Source: Thamnaconus septentrionalis | Taxonomy: Eukaryota > Chordata > Actinopteri > Tetraodontiformes > Monacanthidae | NCBI GenBank assembly: GCA_009823395.1 | Contig: CM020512.1 | Coordinates: 5,151,405-5,215,404, forward strand | Reading direction: 5' to 3' | Length of the DNA stretch: 64,000 nucleotides | Part shown: piece after piece, positions 1 to 12,219 of the stretch | Position numbering within the stretch: position 1 is the first letter of the stretch | How the letters are laid out: every line of letters begins with the position of its first letter | The notes under the pieces: generated by a model | The model's input: the letters and a program-made list of their open reading frames with translations, nothing else | Told to the model about the DNA's origin: nothing | Database searches by the model: none | Program-made: the position numbers and the translations under genes

Positions 1-556
1 TTCAGCTGCTGCCAAATTTGGTTCAAACTATCAAAGTTTAGGGGAGTGAACTGGTCAGGAAGGATGCCAACACTCTCCTAAGAGCTTTCTAGCGCCAGTC
101 GTTTTATTATCCAGCCCAAAACTCCAGAAAGACAGATGGCCACTCGTGTTACAAAACTGCTCAGAGAGCTTGAGGCCTGTGTGTCCACCTTCGATTGTGC
201 TGTGGGGTTTGTACAAAGCACAAATACAACTCTGTAATTGTAAACATAATTTGATTTTCATTTCTTTATTTGGTGGTGGGGATGGGGGGGGGGACAGGCG
301 GAAATATGTACAGATATAAAAAGGAGGTTCTTTTTTTTTTACTGCTTGTTGACAGTGGATCTCCAGTAATTCACTTAGGTGGTTCCGAGGTTTGTGCTGA
401 CTTCCAGAAATGATTCAAGTGAACAGGTTGTACCGGCGAGATCAGTTTCTGTAAATGTGAGTCATGTTCAGCGCCAAGATGGCCTGGGATAAACACTGTG
501 GTGGAGAAACTCCTGCGTTCGCCCATACACACCACATGGAGGGGGGGAAAAAATAA

Positions 557-574
557 ATATATATATATATATAT
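557..574. repeat. (AT)n microsatellite
   Basis: Nine AT units, flanked by A-rich sequence. It lies inside the presumed 3' UTR. Confidence 0.9.
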
Positions 575-2649
575 GAAGAAAAAAAAAATCACACTACCAT
601 GAACAACCCAAACCAGTTCAGCCTCACCTGCGTGTCAGGCTGCAGAGTTGCTTCTTCGACATAACCTATATTTTTTTGAACAAAGAGTGTTATCTTAATA
701 GAAAGAGGGTTGCAAAATCTTACTGTATATTATACACGTGTAAATGTATTTTCTATATATTTGCTTCTATTTGTGTACAGGTGTGTTCTATTTTTCTCCT
801 GTTTGGGGGCGGGCGGGAGGTTTGAGCTAGGTTGGGGATAGTGTCTTTGTTTACATGTGTGATTAACAGTATTTCTTTTGAAAGATACAAAACTAACCTT
901 GTGCCAAGCTTCCTACCTGCACTTTCTGGCAGTACTTGTATTATATCTTTAGCTTAACCACTATAATACTTCAGTAGACGCTGCAATAGTTCGGAGGCTG
1001 TGGCGTGATGATCAGGTGGAATGTATGAGAGAAGGGTGAGGAGTGGTTTGCAGAAGATGTTGCTGTCATTTTCATGGTTCTGTCGCGCTCCTAGTTGGCT
1101 GGGGTCAATGGGCGACTCTTTTCTTTACCATCTTCACAGCTGTTCCAGAAAATGACCTTTTCCCCCACATAGTTTACATGGTCAAAGCAAAGTTGGCATT
1201 TTGTGAACCACCCCACTTTAATTGAAATTATGATTCCAGCCCGTTAGCTAGCTATCATTTGCCACACAAAAATGAACAGAGCACGGTACTAGCCAGTGAT
1301 TTGTGCTAGCTTGTACCGCAGCTAAGATAAGTGTACTTGCTCCTTACTGAAGACTCAGCCTGGTTACAGGAATACAGAAAGCCCCATCTAGTTTTGAGCA
1401 ACACTCATAAGCATAGCCGGCTAAGGCTTGTAGCTTTGACCCCAAACTTTTTTCTTTCTTTACACCCAAGTACAGTTTGCACATATTTTGTTATAAACCC
1501 CAACACATTGGTGCTGTGTTCTTTTCCGGATGTGTTTATTTTGCGTTTGTTGAGGGTTTTTGTTTACTGGTCCAACCGCTAATGTCCTTGCTATCAGTGT
1601 TCAACTCCAGCATTTCGACATTGAACTTGAGTACAATGTTATTATTGCTGACAATGGTGCTCCAAAAAGTAATGAGACTCAAAAAAAACCCAAACTATCC
1701 TTTAAGCATATAAGTAACAACTTTTGGAGTTGTACCCTACTGCATCTAATACTTTTAAAAGGCGTTTGACCATTATTGGCATTTCAGTGTGATGCTGCTC
1801 CCTGCGACAGTCGTAGTATAGCCTCAAATGAGTTGAAATGACGTGTTTGATTGTGTTGTGAATTCTCACATTTTATTTTTAACTGACCACATCAAATTTA
1901 AATTCAATCTTTTCACATTTTAAAGGAATTCAAAAAGTTTCACGTAATTTAGCACTTAAGAGCTTGTGTGCAGTGCTAGCACCCTCCTCCCCCCCGAAAC
2001 CTCACTGCCAGTCAAAAAAAAAAAAAGGCAAAAAAGCAAATTTGTTCTCCATTCTTGTCATGACATGAGAAACTCATATCATACTGTATATCTGTCCTCA
2101 GCAGGCACAGATATATTTGGAGATGTGAGCATACCTCGCGCCTCCGTATTCGATTATCCATTATAATTTTTTTCTTATCTCTGACTGAATTTAAACTGAT
2201 ATGTGAGGAATTGCCTTACTGCTTTCTTGCCTTTTCAGTTTATATTTCAGGACAGCTGATGAGCATGGCGTGTTGTGGCTAGGACTGGGGAAAATACTTC
2301 CACTCCACAGGTCAAGTGTGATTCAGGAATCATTAAACTGAGAGCAGCGAATCAGGGAAGGCTACTTTGGCTCTTCTATGAAAATCTTCAACAGACACCA
2401 AAGACTGTTTTTTTTTTTTCAACCCTTTTCCTCTCCCCAGCAAAAAAATAATATTTCTTGCAGAGTATTTTCTGCAGTCTCTCTCACACTCTCTGTCTTT
2501 CTCAACAAATGTCCCCAGCCTTTTAATCCTCGTCCTGCACCAACAAGCTATCAACCAACTATGGTGTTCCTGTCAAAGATTCTCCGCGCACTCGTTTGCA
2601 GGGACAGGGTTCCTGTTTGCATGTCACAGATAAAGAGGGGAAGTTACTG

Positions 2650-3400
2650 ATGCACGTGTCACTAGACACTGGCTAGGCGTCCCGATATCACTACTCGCAC
2701 CGATCAATGTATCAAGCCCTAAATTGCAGCCCCTCAGGTGTCTTAGTTGGTGGAGAAACCCGTTAGATGGCACTCTGCTGGTGGTGAGGATTGGAAATTT
2801 ACGAAATGGACGGCGAAAAGTTAGACTTGGAGGAGAAGACAAAGCTCGCCTGTATGAGACTGTTGTCTGTTCGCAAAGTGCGACTCCTGACTCCGCATCC
2901 GTCCTACCAAACAGCATGCTGGGCGCTTCGTTGACAACGCACGCCTTGATCTCAGCTTTGATCCTCAACTCCATTGGGAACCGACGGCTGTCCTAAACTA
3001 TAAGTGGACGAGCAATAGCAGTGGCAGCGCCTCGGAAGCAACCGGGAGGCTGGTAAACAGTGGTGGCCTCTGATGTGAGCGAAGGCGTTTGAATTTGGAG
3101 CTGTTGTCAGTGTGTCTACATATTATTGACGGCCACTTCAATCACGGTTGTCCTTCTTGACTGTTTTCCCTTTTGTTGTTTTTTTTTTTCCTGTCGACTC
3201 TCTCCGACTGCTCGCATTTATTAGGAATGTCAATCTGGAGTCCCGATGCTGTTCAGACTGAGGCCGGTATCAGATTCAGAACCATCTATTTAAACAGCGC
3301 AAATCTGTTCCCAAGAGAGGTCAGATCCCGCTACATCCGCTGTCAAAAAGATCGGATTAGGGCCACGTGTGCCTGCAGTGTGAATGTAGCTTAACAAAGA
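2650..3400. mobile_element. Candidate degraded non-autonomous DNA transposon
   Basis: The right half carries phrases that I associate with a dispersed fish DNA-transposon family: a 'TTCAGACTGAGGCCGG' stretch near 3252, ATCAGATTC near 3270, then GATCGGATTAGGGCCACGTG near 3350 and GCAGTGTGAATGTAGC at about 3376-3391. The left half is GC-richer than the surrounding presumed 3' UTR. I could not find convincing terminal inverted repeats or target-site duplications, so the borders are guesses. The family comparison is from memory, not a search. It could equally be ordinary UTR sequence. Confidence 0.3.
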
Positions 3401-4273
3401 CTCAGAGGGCTCCAACCATCTTCTTGCGTTCATCCTTTATTTTTTTGCTTTCTTCACGTACAATAGATGAAACACTGTCAATGCACTGTCAGTGCCTCTC
3501 AGTTAAGATGGAAGTGTTGAAGGATGAAAAAAAAAAAAAAATGGCGCCTGGTTTTGTGAGACCTGGATTATCTAAAAATAAACTAGCTTGGGAATCCAGT
3601 TCTGCCACAGTTTAGTATTGAAAAAGATTCAACCGTAGTTGTTTGTTGTCACAATCAGACTGAACAGCACCGTCAGAAATGTCACAAACATACAGTTTAT
3701 ATGTACATGGATAAGGAAGTTGTACAGGTTTTTACTTTTTCATTCACTTTTTTTGTTTTCTTTTTTGGGGGGAGGGGCTTTGGCTCATCGGCACTGACAA
3801 ACAATCACCATCCATAAACCACAAGGGTAACCTGGCTCGAGTTGTGTTTGTCGCCATGAAAATGAGGAGTTTGTACTTTGTGACTCTTAAAAAGATATAA
3901 AAAAAAAAAAACTTTTATATTTGTGTTTAATATATCAATGAGTACCTCTGTTAACTTTTGTATAAGACAGTGTATTCAAACACGTACACAGACACACATA
4001 TACGCACACACAAACACCAACACAACACAACACACCTCCACAGAAAGGGACTCCAGTCTGTCTCTGTGACGGCTAAATGTTGTATAACTTTTTATTTTGT
4101 GTCTTATGAACCACATCTCTTCCTTTTGTAGTTATTGGTAAACGTTTTTTCGATCTCCAGGTGACTTTGATTTTGGTTACTCTTGTACTACTAAGCTCTG
4201 TATTTGCAAGCACTGTAAATGCGATTCTCATTGGACTTGTCCTCTGTACATTTAGTACTCTGATGTTGCTATT

Positions 4274-4279
4274 AATAAA
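4274..4279 (+). terminator. Canonical polyadenylation signal AATAAA
   Basis: AATAAA is followed by TGTAAAACAACA, a plausible cleavage zone at about 4290-4297, and then a G/T-rich downstream element (GGGCTTGTGTTATAGG and GGTTTTGTC) between about 4297 and 4321. This spacing matches a vertebrate poly(A) site. The upstream 200 bases are TGTA- and T-rich. It is the best-formed site I see near the left end and is taken as the end of the transcript entering from the left. Confidence 0.6.
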
Positions 4280-4297
4280 ATGTAAAACAACATACGG

Positions 4298-6019
4298 GCT
4301 TGTGTTATAGGGGTTTTGTCGGAATGTGTCCAGGGGCGGGGCAGTGATCAGGGCAAACAGCACAAAAATAAAAGATTTGAATATGAAGCAAGACTCCGCA
4401 ATGTGTTTGTCCAATCCAACGCTTGCCATGTCTATAAGGACCTAAAAAAAAAAAAAAAAAAAAAAATCTCTGAATTTCATGCATCTGTATTACTGTCGAC
4501 ATCTATATCCAGTGGTCTCTCACACTGTGTGAAAGCCGCTGTGTTCTTCAAATGGCAAGAAAAACAAAAGTCAGTCACAGCGAACTTATCTATTCATTGA
4601 TTCTAATATATTCCTTGGCACCATGGGCACAATAAATAAAATGTCAACCGACTTAATTAACATTTCTCTGTAATGTTACAGGAATCATCCCCAAGAATTT
4701 GGGCAATAGAAGAATCTTTCTTTCAGTGGTTTCAGTTGTTATGAGGACACTTAGGACAAAGGTTCCCAAACCACAACTTTGTTTTTGTTAGCGATTGTTT
4801 CTCTTTCTTCTTCTTCTTCTTTTTTTTTTTTTTTTAAAGAAAACAGAAATTGATTTAGGCTTTGTAGACTAGACTCTCTTGTCAGAAAGTTGTGATACTG
4901 GGAAAGCTCCACTGATAACTCCAGCAAGTCCATCTCCAAAGCTCATTTGGTTGTGAAAAGAAGTTCACCATGGCTTTGCTCCAGCAACTGCACGAGTTTG
5001 TTGAGTACAAGATTTTAAAGCTAATAGGTGAACTATAAATCCAAACTTGTACAGTGTTCTCAGGAACATAAGGGTTGAACTGGTGAAACCGTGCTGTCAC
5101 GTGCGCTATTATAGCCGCAGTTTGAAATGAATGTAAATGAACACGTCATCATCATAAGTGATAATAGTCATGAAGGCGCACTTTAGGTCTCAATTGGCCC
5201 AGTTTGACTGCAGAACCGTCATTAAGGTAATGGTTATAGTGTCTCATTATGTGTGCATGTGTGTGCATGGCTCCCCAGAACAATAATCATATCGGATGAT
5301 TTGTAGATGTTTAATGTTTGCCAATATTATGATTGTTACCACCATCCAGATATTGGCCTCTTTTGATCTCTGCTGGTTTACTAAGTGCTAGAGAGAAGTC
5401 TGGTCCATCTGGATGAAAAGCTCAGAAATGAACCGCGACAGATGTGTGGGGAGAGTCATAAGTGAGGCCGTCGCTATTTCTCGACCTGATTAAGGTGTGA
5501 AATGTTCTTTTCTCAGCTGCCTTTTCTTCCTCCCGGGAGCAGCCAGCCATTAATGCAGCATTGATTAAAGTTTTGTGAACACAACCTGTCATTGTTGCAA
5601 CAGCGGCTTTCAAGCAGTATCTTTTTATTTTTCTCGGCTGAACTCAGTGTTCAGTGTTGGTGGTGAGAAAGACTGTTTCACCTTAAATTATGTTTAGCCC
5701 TTGATTTGCCCCTTAATTTAGGATCGATCTCTCACATTTTGAAAATCTCAAAGCTAACACTCTTGTGCATTTTCCATTCCAAAACTCTTTTTCACTTTGC
5801 ACTTTGAGTCCTTAAAAGCCCTTCCTCTGATCAGATGCATCGCCCACATTCCCCAGCGCCTCTTCCTCTCGTTACCTCTGGGCTGTCGTGTCTTCTCTAT
5901 CGCTCACTACTCCTCCTCCTCCTCCTCTCACGCTGTGTGGCTGTTTCAGGGATCACCTGGAGATACAGTTCTCCTCTCCTCCTTGACGGATCGGCACGGG
6001 CAGAATGAGTCCTCGCCTG
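4298..6019. other. Intergenic sequence, no gene seen
   Basis: AT-rich unique sequence with simple A/T runs: about 23 A at 4443-4466, and a CTT-plus-T tract at 4806-4837. The part from about 5410 to 5640 becomes more complex (TCTCGACCTGATTAAGGTGTGAA) and may be a weak regulatory block. A short (CTC)n stretch lies near 5910-5928. No frame has protein-like composition. Confidence 0.6.
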
Positions 6020-6330
6020 TGCTCCTGACAGCCCGACTCTGTCCTCCAGGAGGTCTGGCAGGCCGCATTAGCGTAACGGCGGGCCGTATCGGCCTGCACT
6101 GGCTGTGACAGCTCTCCTCGCTCTTGATACATTAAATAAAATTATGCAGTCCCGCCTGCACAGACGGGACCGATCAATGAGTCGAACGCCACATGCCAGC
6201 CGCTGCCAGGCAGACACTCCAGTGTGGGAGATTAATCCTGGCTGCAGACTTAAACCCGTCACCGGACCTCACTGCAAACCGGAGCCCAGGCTGGACGGTC
6301 TAAGCGGAGTGACCGGTGACATGAAGTAGG
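6020..6330. promoter_or_regulatory. Candidate conserved non-coding element
   Basis: High-complexity, non-repetitive sequence with homeodomain-type words (CATTAGC near 6066, CATTAAATAAAATTATG near 6130, GATTAATCC near 6231, the last containing a TAATCC bicoid/OTX-type core). It contains a small hairpin: GTCCCG at 6149-6154 pairs with CGGGAC at 6165-6170 across a ten-base loop. No frame is protein-like. Conservation is inferred from texture and cannot be tested here. Confidence 0.35.
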
Positions 6331-6394
6331 AACTGATGACTGTCTGAAGGTCTGTCTGTCTAATCTAACAGGGACATATGCTACGTGCTTGATC

Positions 6395-6545
6395 AAGTCC
6401 TGGTGTCCATCCATTCTGTCACCACTTCCTGCACTGAGTGGCCTGCTCCAGGTATCTTAGAGTGAAGGCGGGCTTACACCTTGGACAAGTTGGCAGTTCA
6501 TCGCAGGGCCCTGCTGGTACTGCTACTGCACCACAGCCAGTTCGC
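6395..6545 (+). repeat. Degraded copy of a dispersed fish repeat
   Basis: The order of phrases CCATCCATTCTGT..., GTGAAGGCGGGCTTACACCTTGGACAAG and GCAGTTCATCGCAGGGCC matches a very common teleost dispersed repeat whose usual form reads 'TCCATCCATTTTCTG ... GGCGGGGTACACCCTGGAC ... CCAGTCCATCGCAGGGCC'. The copy is shortened and diverged. The match is from memory of the family and needs a repeat-library search. Confidence 0.6.
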
Positions 6546-7059
6546 AGGGATTTCTAGGACTATTCCATGTTATCTACTGAGTTTAGCCACACCCACAACT
6601 TCAGGGCAATTATCAGACAAAATGCACATATTTTTACTAGCAATTTAGACAAACTAAGAAATAAATGTATTGCTCCTTTCCATATTAACAGCCAGTCATG
6701 TGTAGTCTCTTTGCAATCATTTGCAAGGTTTGGCAAGTTTTTTGGCCCCTCTGAGCTACTAGTCCACAGTATAAACGACTCAGGTAAGCCGTGGAGTCCT
6801 GATGCTAAACCTGGTACGAAAGAAAGCCCTTGTACTTTCTGATGCTTTCTCTTTCAATAGCCAAGTGCCTGATCGGGATTCTGTCTTATCATCTGTGCAC
6901 CACATTTCCAACCGTTTCAGCCTCATGAAGACGGTTGATCTGTGTTTTTTTTTTCTGCAGGTGCAGTATTTGCAGATCCATATCGTGCTCCTGCCTCTTG
7001 CTGAATCACTCTCCCTGTTAGCCTTCTTCTAAAGGCTATTATCTCTGTTGTTTCCCATG

Positions 7060-7265
7060 CATCTTTTTTAATAGGATGCCAGCTCATGACTGATTAGCGG
7101 CTGGGTCAGCGGGTGTAGCACGCACTCTTTAACGCGACGGCTTTGACGTCTCGCTGATAAATAATCTGTCAACGGCCTGCCTCGCCGTTGTGAGGACGTT
7201 TCAGGGCCACACACCGCAGCCTGCTGGCTTTCCTGAACGCCACAAACGAGGGTCCTTTGCAAGCA
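7060..7265. promoter_or_regulatory. Candidate conserved non-coding element
   Basis: Unique sequence with homeodomain-like (CTGATTAGCGG near 7088), CREB-like (TTGACGTCTCG near 7143) and GATA/CDX-like (GATAAATAATCTG near 7157) words packed into 200 bases, flanked by less structured DNA. The only frame (minus strand, 64 codons) is not protein-like. Function is inferred from motif density only. Confidence 0.35.
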
Positions 7266-7439
7266 GTTTAAGGTCGGTGAACCTGAGCGTCTCTTTCTCT
7301 GCCGTTGACTTGATCCAGCCTTTATTCAACCGGCTTGTACGAAATCTAAGAAAGTGGCAGAACTTTTAAACCCACTTCAAAGCGAGAACACCTGGAGGTG
7401 GCATCCCACTTACCATTTTTAGCCCCCTCTTTTTCCCAC

Positions 7440-7665
7440 CTCAAAATGTGCGATTAGAACTTAATCCCCCAACTGGGACCAAAAAGATGTTTCATCGCCC
7501 TGATAATGAGGTTGGAAAAGGACACTGAGCCCCGGAATATTACACAGCACTTACGGTCAAGTGCCGCGCAGTAAAAACACACTCATGCTTATCGCCTGCA
7601 ATAATGCATTTTTAAGTCCGCAAATGGCAAAGCGTTTCTGGGTGACGGCATAACTTAATGTCTTT
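7440..7665. promoter_or_regulatory. Candidate conserved non-coding element
   Basis: A block with GATTAGAACTTAATCCCCC near 7453, CCTGATAATGAGG near 7499, GCAATAATGCATTTTTAAG near 7599 and CATAACTTAATG near 7649. These are homeodomain and octamer-like words in otherwise unique sequence. It stops just before the GA microsatellite at 7711. Enhancer identity is an inference. Confidence 0.35.
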
Positions 7666-7708
7666 CACTTAGCGGCGCCGCGACACACTGCAGGGCGAGA
7701 GGGACCAG

Positions 7709-7710
<2 letters not shown>

Positions 7711-7745
<35 letters not shown>

Positions 7746-7752
7746 GGAGAGT
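7711..7752. repeat. (GA)n microsatellite
   Basis: A GA-repeat tract with one late interruption (GGGA). Plus strand is purine-only. Confidence 0.9.
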
Positions 7753-8339
7753 GAGAGCCGCCCCGCACCGTTCCGAGAGTTTGGCCTCTTTCGACAAACT
7801 TGTAAGCAGAGACGGCCTCGGGAGAGAGCAAAAGTGACACTTTAATTCCTCTTTTGAGGGGGGGTGGAGGGGGAGAACAAACGCTGCGGAAAACAGGTTC
7901 AGACCCAGAGGCCAGAGTTGCCAGGAGTGATTTGTGGTGATGTCATTGGGCTAAAATAGCTCCTCATTAGCACCTCTGAAGGAAGTCGCATGATTAATCG
8001 TCACCACAGATTTACAATCCAATTAGAGAATGTCTGAGTGTGGAACAGATGACTCACCTTTAAGGGAAAGACATCAGTGGCGAGACCTGAATCGAACCCC
8101 CTTTCTTCCACCCTTTTTTTTAATTCAGCGTCCGTGGCCTTGGGGCTGACTGACGTTAATGTGGATGAGCGACGTTCCGGGGAGAGGTTTGTGAGATGTA
8201 TCGCTCTGGTTCCCCCAGCCGGGTGGCCCGCCGCACAAACAAACAACAAAAAAAAAAAAAACCCACAGAGGCGAGTCGACGCATTCAAATTCTCCACATG
8301 AGAGACTTTGTTGGAGTGGTTTTACTTTACATTCCGTCA
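7753..8339. other. Intergenic sequence, no gene seen
   Basis: Mixed-composition DNA with a G-rich run at 7857-7873 and an A run near 8249-8261. A sequence near 8088 (GAATCGAACC) looks like an inverted tRNA B box, but no tRNA fold can be built around it. Complex AT-rich words at 7920-8040 may belong to the neighbouring candidate elements. Confidence 0.5.
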
Positions 8340-8640
8340 GAGGCTGCGTCTTAGCCCGCTGCCGTTTGTCAGCGCGCGCGTACGCGTGCGCCCGCCAAGA
8401 AGCGTTTCTCTGGAAATGACTAATTTAGCAGCGAGCGCTCCTCTTCTGCTCTCCAGCCTGGCCTGGAGTTTTTAATCCCCACATTTGCATGGCTAAACAT
8501 AGATCAGCCTCAGCGCATGCACGCCGGGTGTGGAGTTGAGGAATATAAATGCCTGTTTTGACTGCAACTTGAAAATGTTGACTAAACATGCGCAAGTCTT
8601 GTCAGTGGCGGCGGCGGCGGCGGCCCACCCGACAGTCTTT
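8340..8640. promoter_or_regulatory. CpG-rich candidate regulatory block
   Basis: Alternating CG-rich runs (AGCGCGCGCGTACGCGTGCGC at about 8370-8390, AGCGAGCGCTC near 8430) precede AT-rich words with a FOX/homeodomain look (TAAACATAGATC, GAATATAAATGCC) and a (GGC)n run at about 8606-8624. The mixture resembles fish developmental enhancers or CpG islands. No transcript start can be assigned. Confidence 0.35.
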
Positions 8641-9012
8641 GATACGGGAAGATACTTTCCGTGCAGACCCTAAATGAAACAGTAGCGTTAGCATGAGGTT
8701 GCGCTCTTAATTCTTTGTTCTTTTTTTTTTCTTCTCTGAAATTCTCCCCACATGGGGCTGAGCCGCCGCGCGTTCCAAAGAGTGCTTCAATTCCTTGCAG
8801 ATGGGCTTCTCTCCGAGAGCTCCTTCGATGAGTTTAGGAGGGGGGGGGCGGCGGCTGCGGAACGGATGCAATAACCGCCGACTGGCGGCCTGATAGAGGA
8901 GCTTTATCACACACTACTTGCGCTGTTGAGTTGCGCCGCTTTATCTTGCCGCTGCTTTTCCTGCGATATCTGGAAAATGCACAGAAAAGTTTTGAATACA
9001 GATCGCGATGCG

Positions 9013-9013
<1 letters not shown>

Positions 9014-9049
<36 letters not shown>
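9014..9049. repeat. (TG)n microsatellite
   Basis: Eighteen uninterrupted TG units, followed by CGTGTG. Confidence 0.95.
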
Positions 9050-9054
<5 letters not shown>

Positions 9055-11379
9055 GCCGAGCTGCCTCCTCGGCTCACTTGCAAATAATTCTCTTCTTATC
9101 CACAGCAGCCAGTTTGAGAGGAAAATAGAAGGTCTCACACATGTTTTCTAAATGAGAGTCACTATATTCCCGCTCTGCTCGGCTCACGAGAGTCGGCGTC
9201 TCATATGAATCAAACATGAGGTTTTTTTTTTGGCAACCGTGCAAAGTCTCCGAGCGACGGCCGCATGGATCTGAAATGTTTTTTTCCCCCCCTTTGTTCG
9301 TATCAGTAACTCAGAGTCAAATGTCACTGAATGCTGTTCCCAGTGCTTTTGGTATCCAGCCACTGCTCCGCCGCTCCAGCGACGTGTCTCCGCCCCAATG
9401 CGCTGCACCTGTGTGTCCTGGGCTCCTCCCCCTTTGTGAACAGCTGTCTCCCACCCTGCATCAGACTGAGCAGGCACGCTGAGGGCTTGTGGTGCCTGTT
9501 TGATTATATTTTTTTTCATGCACACGCAAACAGATTTTTAGGTCAGTGAAGTTGGAGTTTTTTTTTTTTTTTTTTTGGGGGGGGGCCCTGCTGTGTTGTT
9601 GGCGTGTACACAGGAAATTGAGGTTTTTAGGCTTCAGGATAAATGGTGGAAAGAACTAAAGAGAGTTTGAAACTTCTGGCACATATGGATCCACTTCCAC
9701 TTCCACTTCCAGTTTTCATGACTATTTTTTGTTTTTTGCTGGTTGGAGTCTGAATAAATGGTTTTTATAACAATAATAATAATAATAATAATTTATTTGG
9801 CAACTATCTATGTGTGACTCACTGCCTCTGCCTGAGTCTGTTCAGTGGGTTTAGTTGGCCATGTAGGCTACTTGGATCCATTTGTTGTCAACCTTTTGTC
9901 ATCTTCCTCCTACATTGTGCCTAAAACAGTTGACTCCGCCCCCAACCACAGGGTAGAACTTGAGGTGAACCTTTTACGCAGGTCCAAGTTTGACTTGATG
10001 AATCAAAGCCTTGATAGCAGCAAACCGTTTTCAAAGAACAACAACCGACGGTGTTTTGTTTGTTTGTTTGTTTGTGTTGTTCTTGTGAGAAAGAGCCCGT
10101 GATTTGACTTCAATTACTTGATCGTGCCTGACACGCCCCCTACTGTGCCTGTTGTACCACCACAATCACGTTTAGTCACATTCAGGGTGAGTCACACTAA
10201 AAAAATAGCCAAAGAGCACCAACAAAGAAGAAAGCGAGACTCCGCTGGATAAGAGAGCTCTGTGAATCTTTTCTTTGACAGGTGCGCAGCCCTGGTGCAC
10301 ATGAGAACTCTGATAGTTGTACATTTGCTGGAACACAGATAATTTAATGCACGATCGACCGTGTTATGTATAAAACATCCCACCTGACACGTGAGGTCAG
10401 GACAGGTTATCTGCATTTCCCAAGTTGATAATGATCATTTTCTTTTTCATTGCTATAAAAACCAGCCGTTCTGTTAGTTTCAGCACATGAAAGGCAGCCA
10501 GATGTGAAAAGTATACCTGCTCCAGTCAGACGAGGCTGTTGTCAGCGGAAGCGCCGGCGGTGCTGAACTGACGCGTTCTCGGCGTCTCGCAGCGTCTCGT
10601 TGGAAACAGCAAGAAAGAAAAAAAATAGCAGCCAGTCTCCTCCTGGCTGTTATTTTTTCTTTCTTCGCCTCCCTGTGAATGTTAAATGTTTATTTATTGA
10701 AAGGGTTCACAGGCGGCAGGAGACAGGCTGCCCTGAGGCGCTGGCATCGTCGTCGTCGTCATCATCATCAACAACATCCTCTTCTTTCAGAGAGGCCCCT
10801 CCCACCCTCCTCCACAGCCTCCTCCCTTTGAGCGAACACTGACTGTCAGCTGGACGGAACCTCAATCTACCTCTTTCCTTTCTCCGCCCTGCCTCCCCAG
10901 AGGTTCCCCTTCCTCCAGCCTTTTGATTGCCTCCTCTCTGCGCCTGAATGGTCAGACTGGTGGGTCAGGAGTCCACGGAACAACGCAGCAGGTGTTGGCG
11001 GCGGTGGCGGTGGTGAAGAAGAAGAAGAGGCAGCAGCAGCAGCAAGCTCCAGCTAGATTCAGTGGCTGCCAAATGTGTGTGAGTTTATTTTTGTTCGGCT
11101 GATAGGAGACGACTTGTGTCTCTCTGGCTGGGATCCCTGTCAGGCGCGTGGAAGAGGATCAATTTGGCAGAAGTGACGCTGAGAGCGGAACTCAGTTTTT
11201 GATTTCGCTTCACACTTGCCGTCCAGATTTAGACTTTGTGTTTCTCTCAGATTTTATATGAAACTTATGAAATATGAAACTTTTGTATTTCCATTTTATA
11301 TTGACTCCTGTGAAGGTCCGACTAATACAAAATTCCTCTTAGCCATTTAACAATATAGCCTGCTTCAACAAATCATCCC
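9050..11379. other. Intergenic sequence, no gene seen
   Basis: Holds T runs (9222-9231, 9559-9576 followed by a G run), a near-tandem ACTTCC stretch near 9695, (AAT)n at about 9772-9791, (TTTG)n near 10058-10073, and a compound GTC/ATC/AAC trinucleotide stretch at about 10747-10775. The part from 10540 to 11060 is GC-richer with GGC/GGT and AGCAGC repeats. No splice-linked coding frame is visible. Confidence 0.55.
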
Positions 11380-11482
11380 TTTATGACATCACAAAGGGCT
11401 TCAATACCTTACTGACACACTGACAAGACCGCCCACCTGGTGTTGGCACCACGCAATGTTTTTGTTCCAACAGGAGGCTGTA
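11380..11482 (+). repeat. Dispersed repeat fragment, copy 1 (related to 41228-41335)
   Basis: Reads TGACATCACAAAGGGCTTCAA, then GACCGCCCACCTGGTGTTGGC and ACCAC. The 41.2-kb copy has the same phrases in the same order and strand (TCACAAAGGGC, GACTGCCCACC, CAGGTGTTGGC, TCCACC). Copy 1 carries about 19 extra bases after the first phrase. This indicates a low-copy mobile element, probably a SINE or MITE fragment, whose family I cannot name. Confidence 0.5.
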
Positions 11483-12219
11483 AACAGAGGGCTTGATAAG
11501 AGATGAACAAAAAAAACATCATGATGAAATACTGCTTTTAAAGTACAGAGTGAAAAAAATGATCTTTCAGCAAGAAAAAACACACACACTATAACTTCAC
11601 TAATGTCCCATAATAGCTTCACCCCAGCAGTGAACTTCTTTAAATCAACAGAATCTAAACCCTGTTTATTTAAAGCACACGTTTAACCTCAGTTTTAACT
11701 TGAGGAGGGTTAAGGAGATGAAAGCCTCCTCTGATGTTAATATTTTAACAGGCTTTAGAAAAAAAAATCCACTTTGGTTTGGGGACAAAAACTTCCCTGT
11801 TGGTTCAGCTCATTGTCGCTTTACCTTCTGGTGGGAAAAGCTGAATGTCGCCACCGCTGCTAAAAATCAGTTCATTTATATATTTATTTGTCACATCAAA
11901 TACCTTCTAATAGCAATATAGAATTACAGTGTGTATTGCACTGATTGTAATATCATAAAATAAAATAATATAGTAAGATTGATTATGTGAAACTAAATAT
12001 TTTGGCAGGTCTTGGCCAAACTCCTGCTGAGGCTGTCACGACTGATTCCTCAGAATTGCCTCCGCTAGACTATTAAATAAATTCTTGCGAAATGAATGGA
12101 AGGTTGAAGTATGGAGAGGAAAACTACCAAATAAAGTTTCCTCCGTTTAGGGGAAGAAGTGAGCTGAATGACCAATGTGACAAATAATGATAATAATAAT
12201 AATAAAAAAGCAAAACCAA
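11483..12219. other. AT-rich intergenic sequence, no gene seen
   Basis: AT-rich DNA with A runs, a run of TATTTATT-like words at 11876-11960 and a short (AAT)n at 12186-12205. No gene-like frame. Confidence 0.6.

Larger units (their letters stand above)
1..4297 (+). other. Probable long 3' untranslated region of an unidentified plus-strand gene
   Basis: No frame here is long or protein-like, yet the stretch ends in a well-formed plus-strand polyadenylation site (AATAAA at 4274-4279, GT-rich sequence from about 4297). The sequence is AT-rich with U-rich and pumilio- or AU-like words (for example TGTATATTATA near 724-734 and TGTAAATGTATT near 739), which is typical of 3' UTRs of vertebrate regulatory genes. 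Coding exons would lie left of the window. I do not recognise the gene. Several kilobases is long but not unusual for a developmental regulator. The middle part (about 2650-3400) may be a transposon remnant, so the true UTR may be shorter or use earlier poly(A) sites. The strand rests on the polyadenylation signal alone. Confidence 0.45.

Noticed and set aside
8060..8160. Possible tRNA on the minus strand because of an inverted B-box-like word
   Set aside because: No acceptor, D or anticodon stems can be paired around it.
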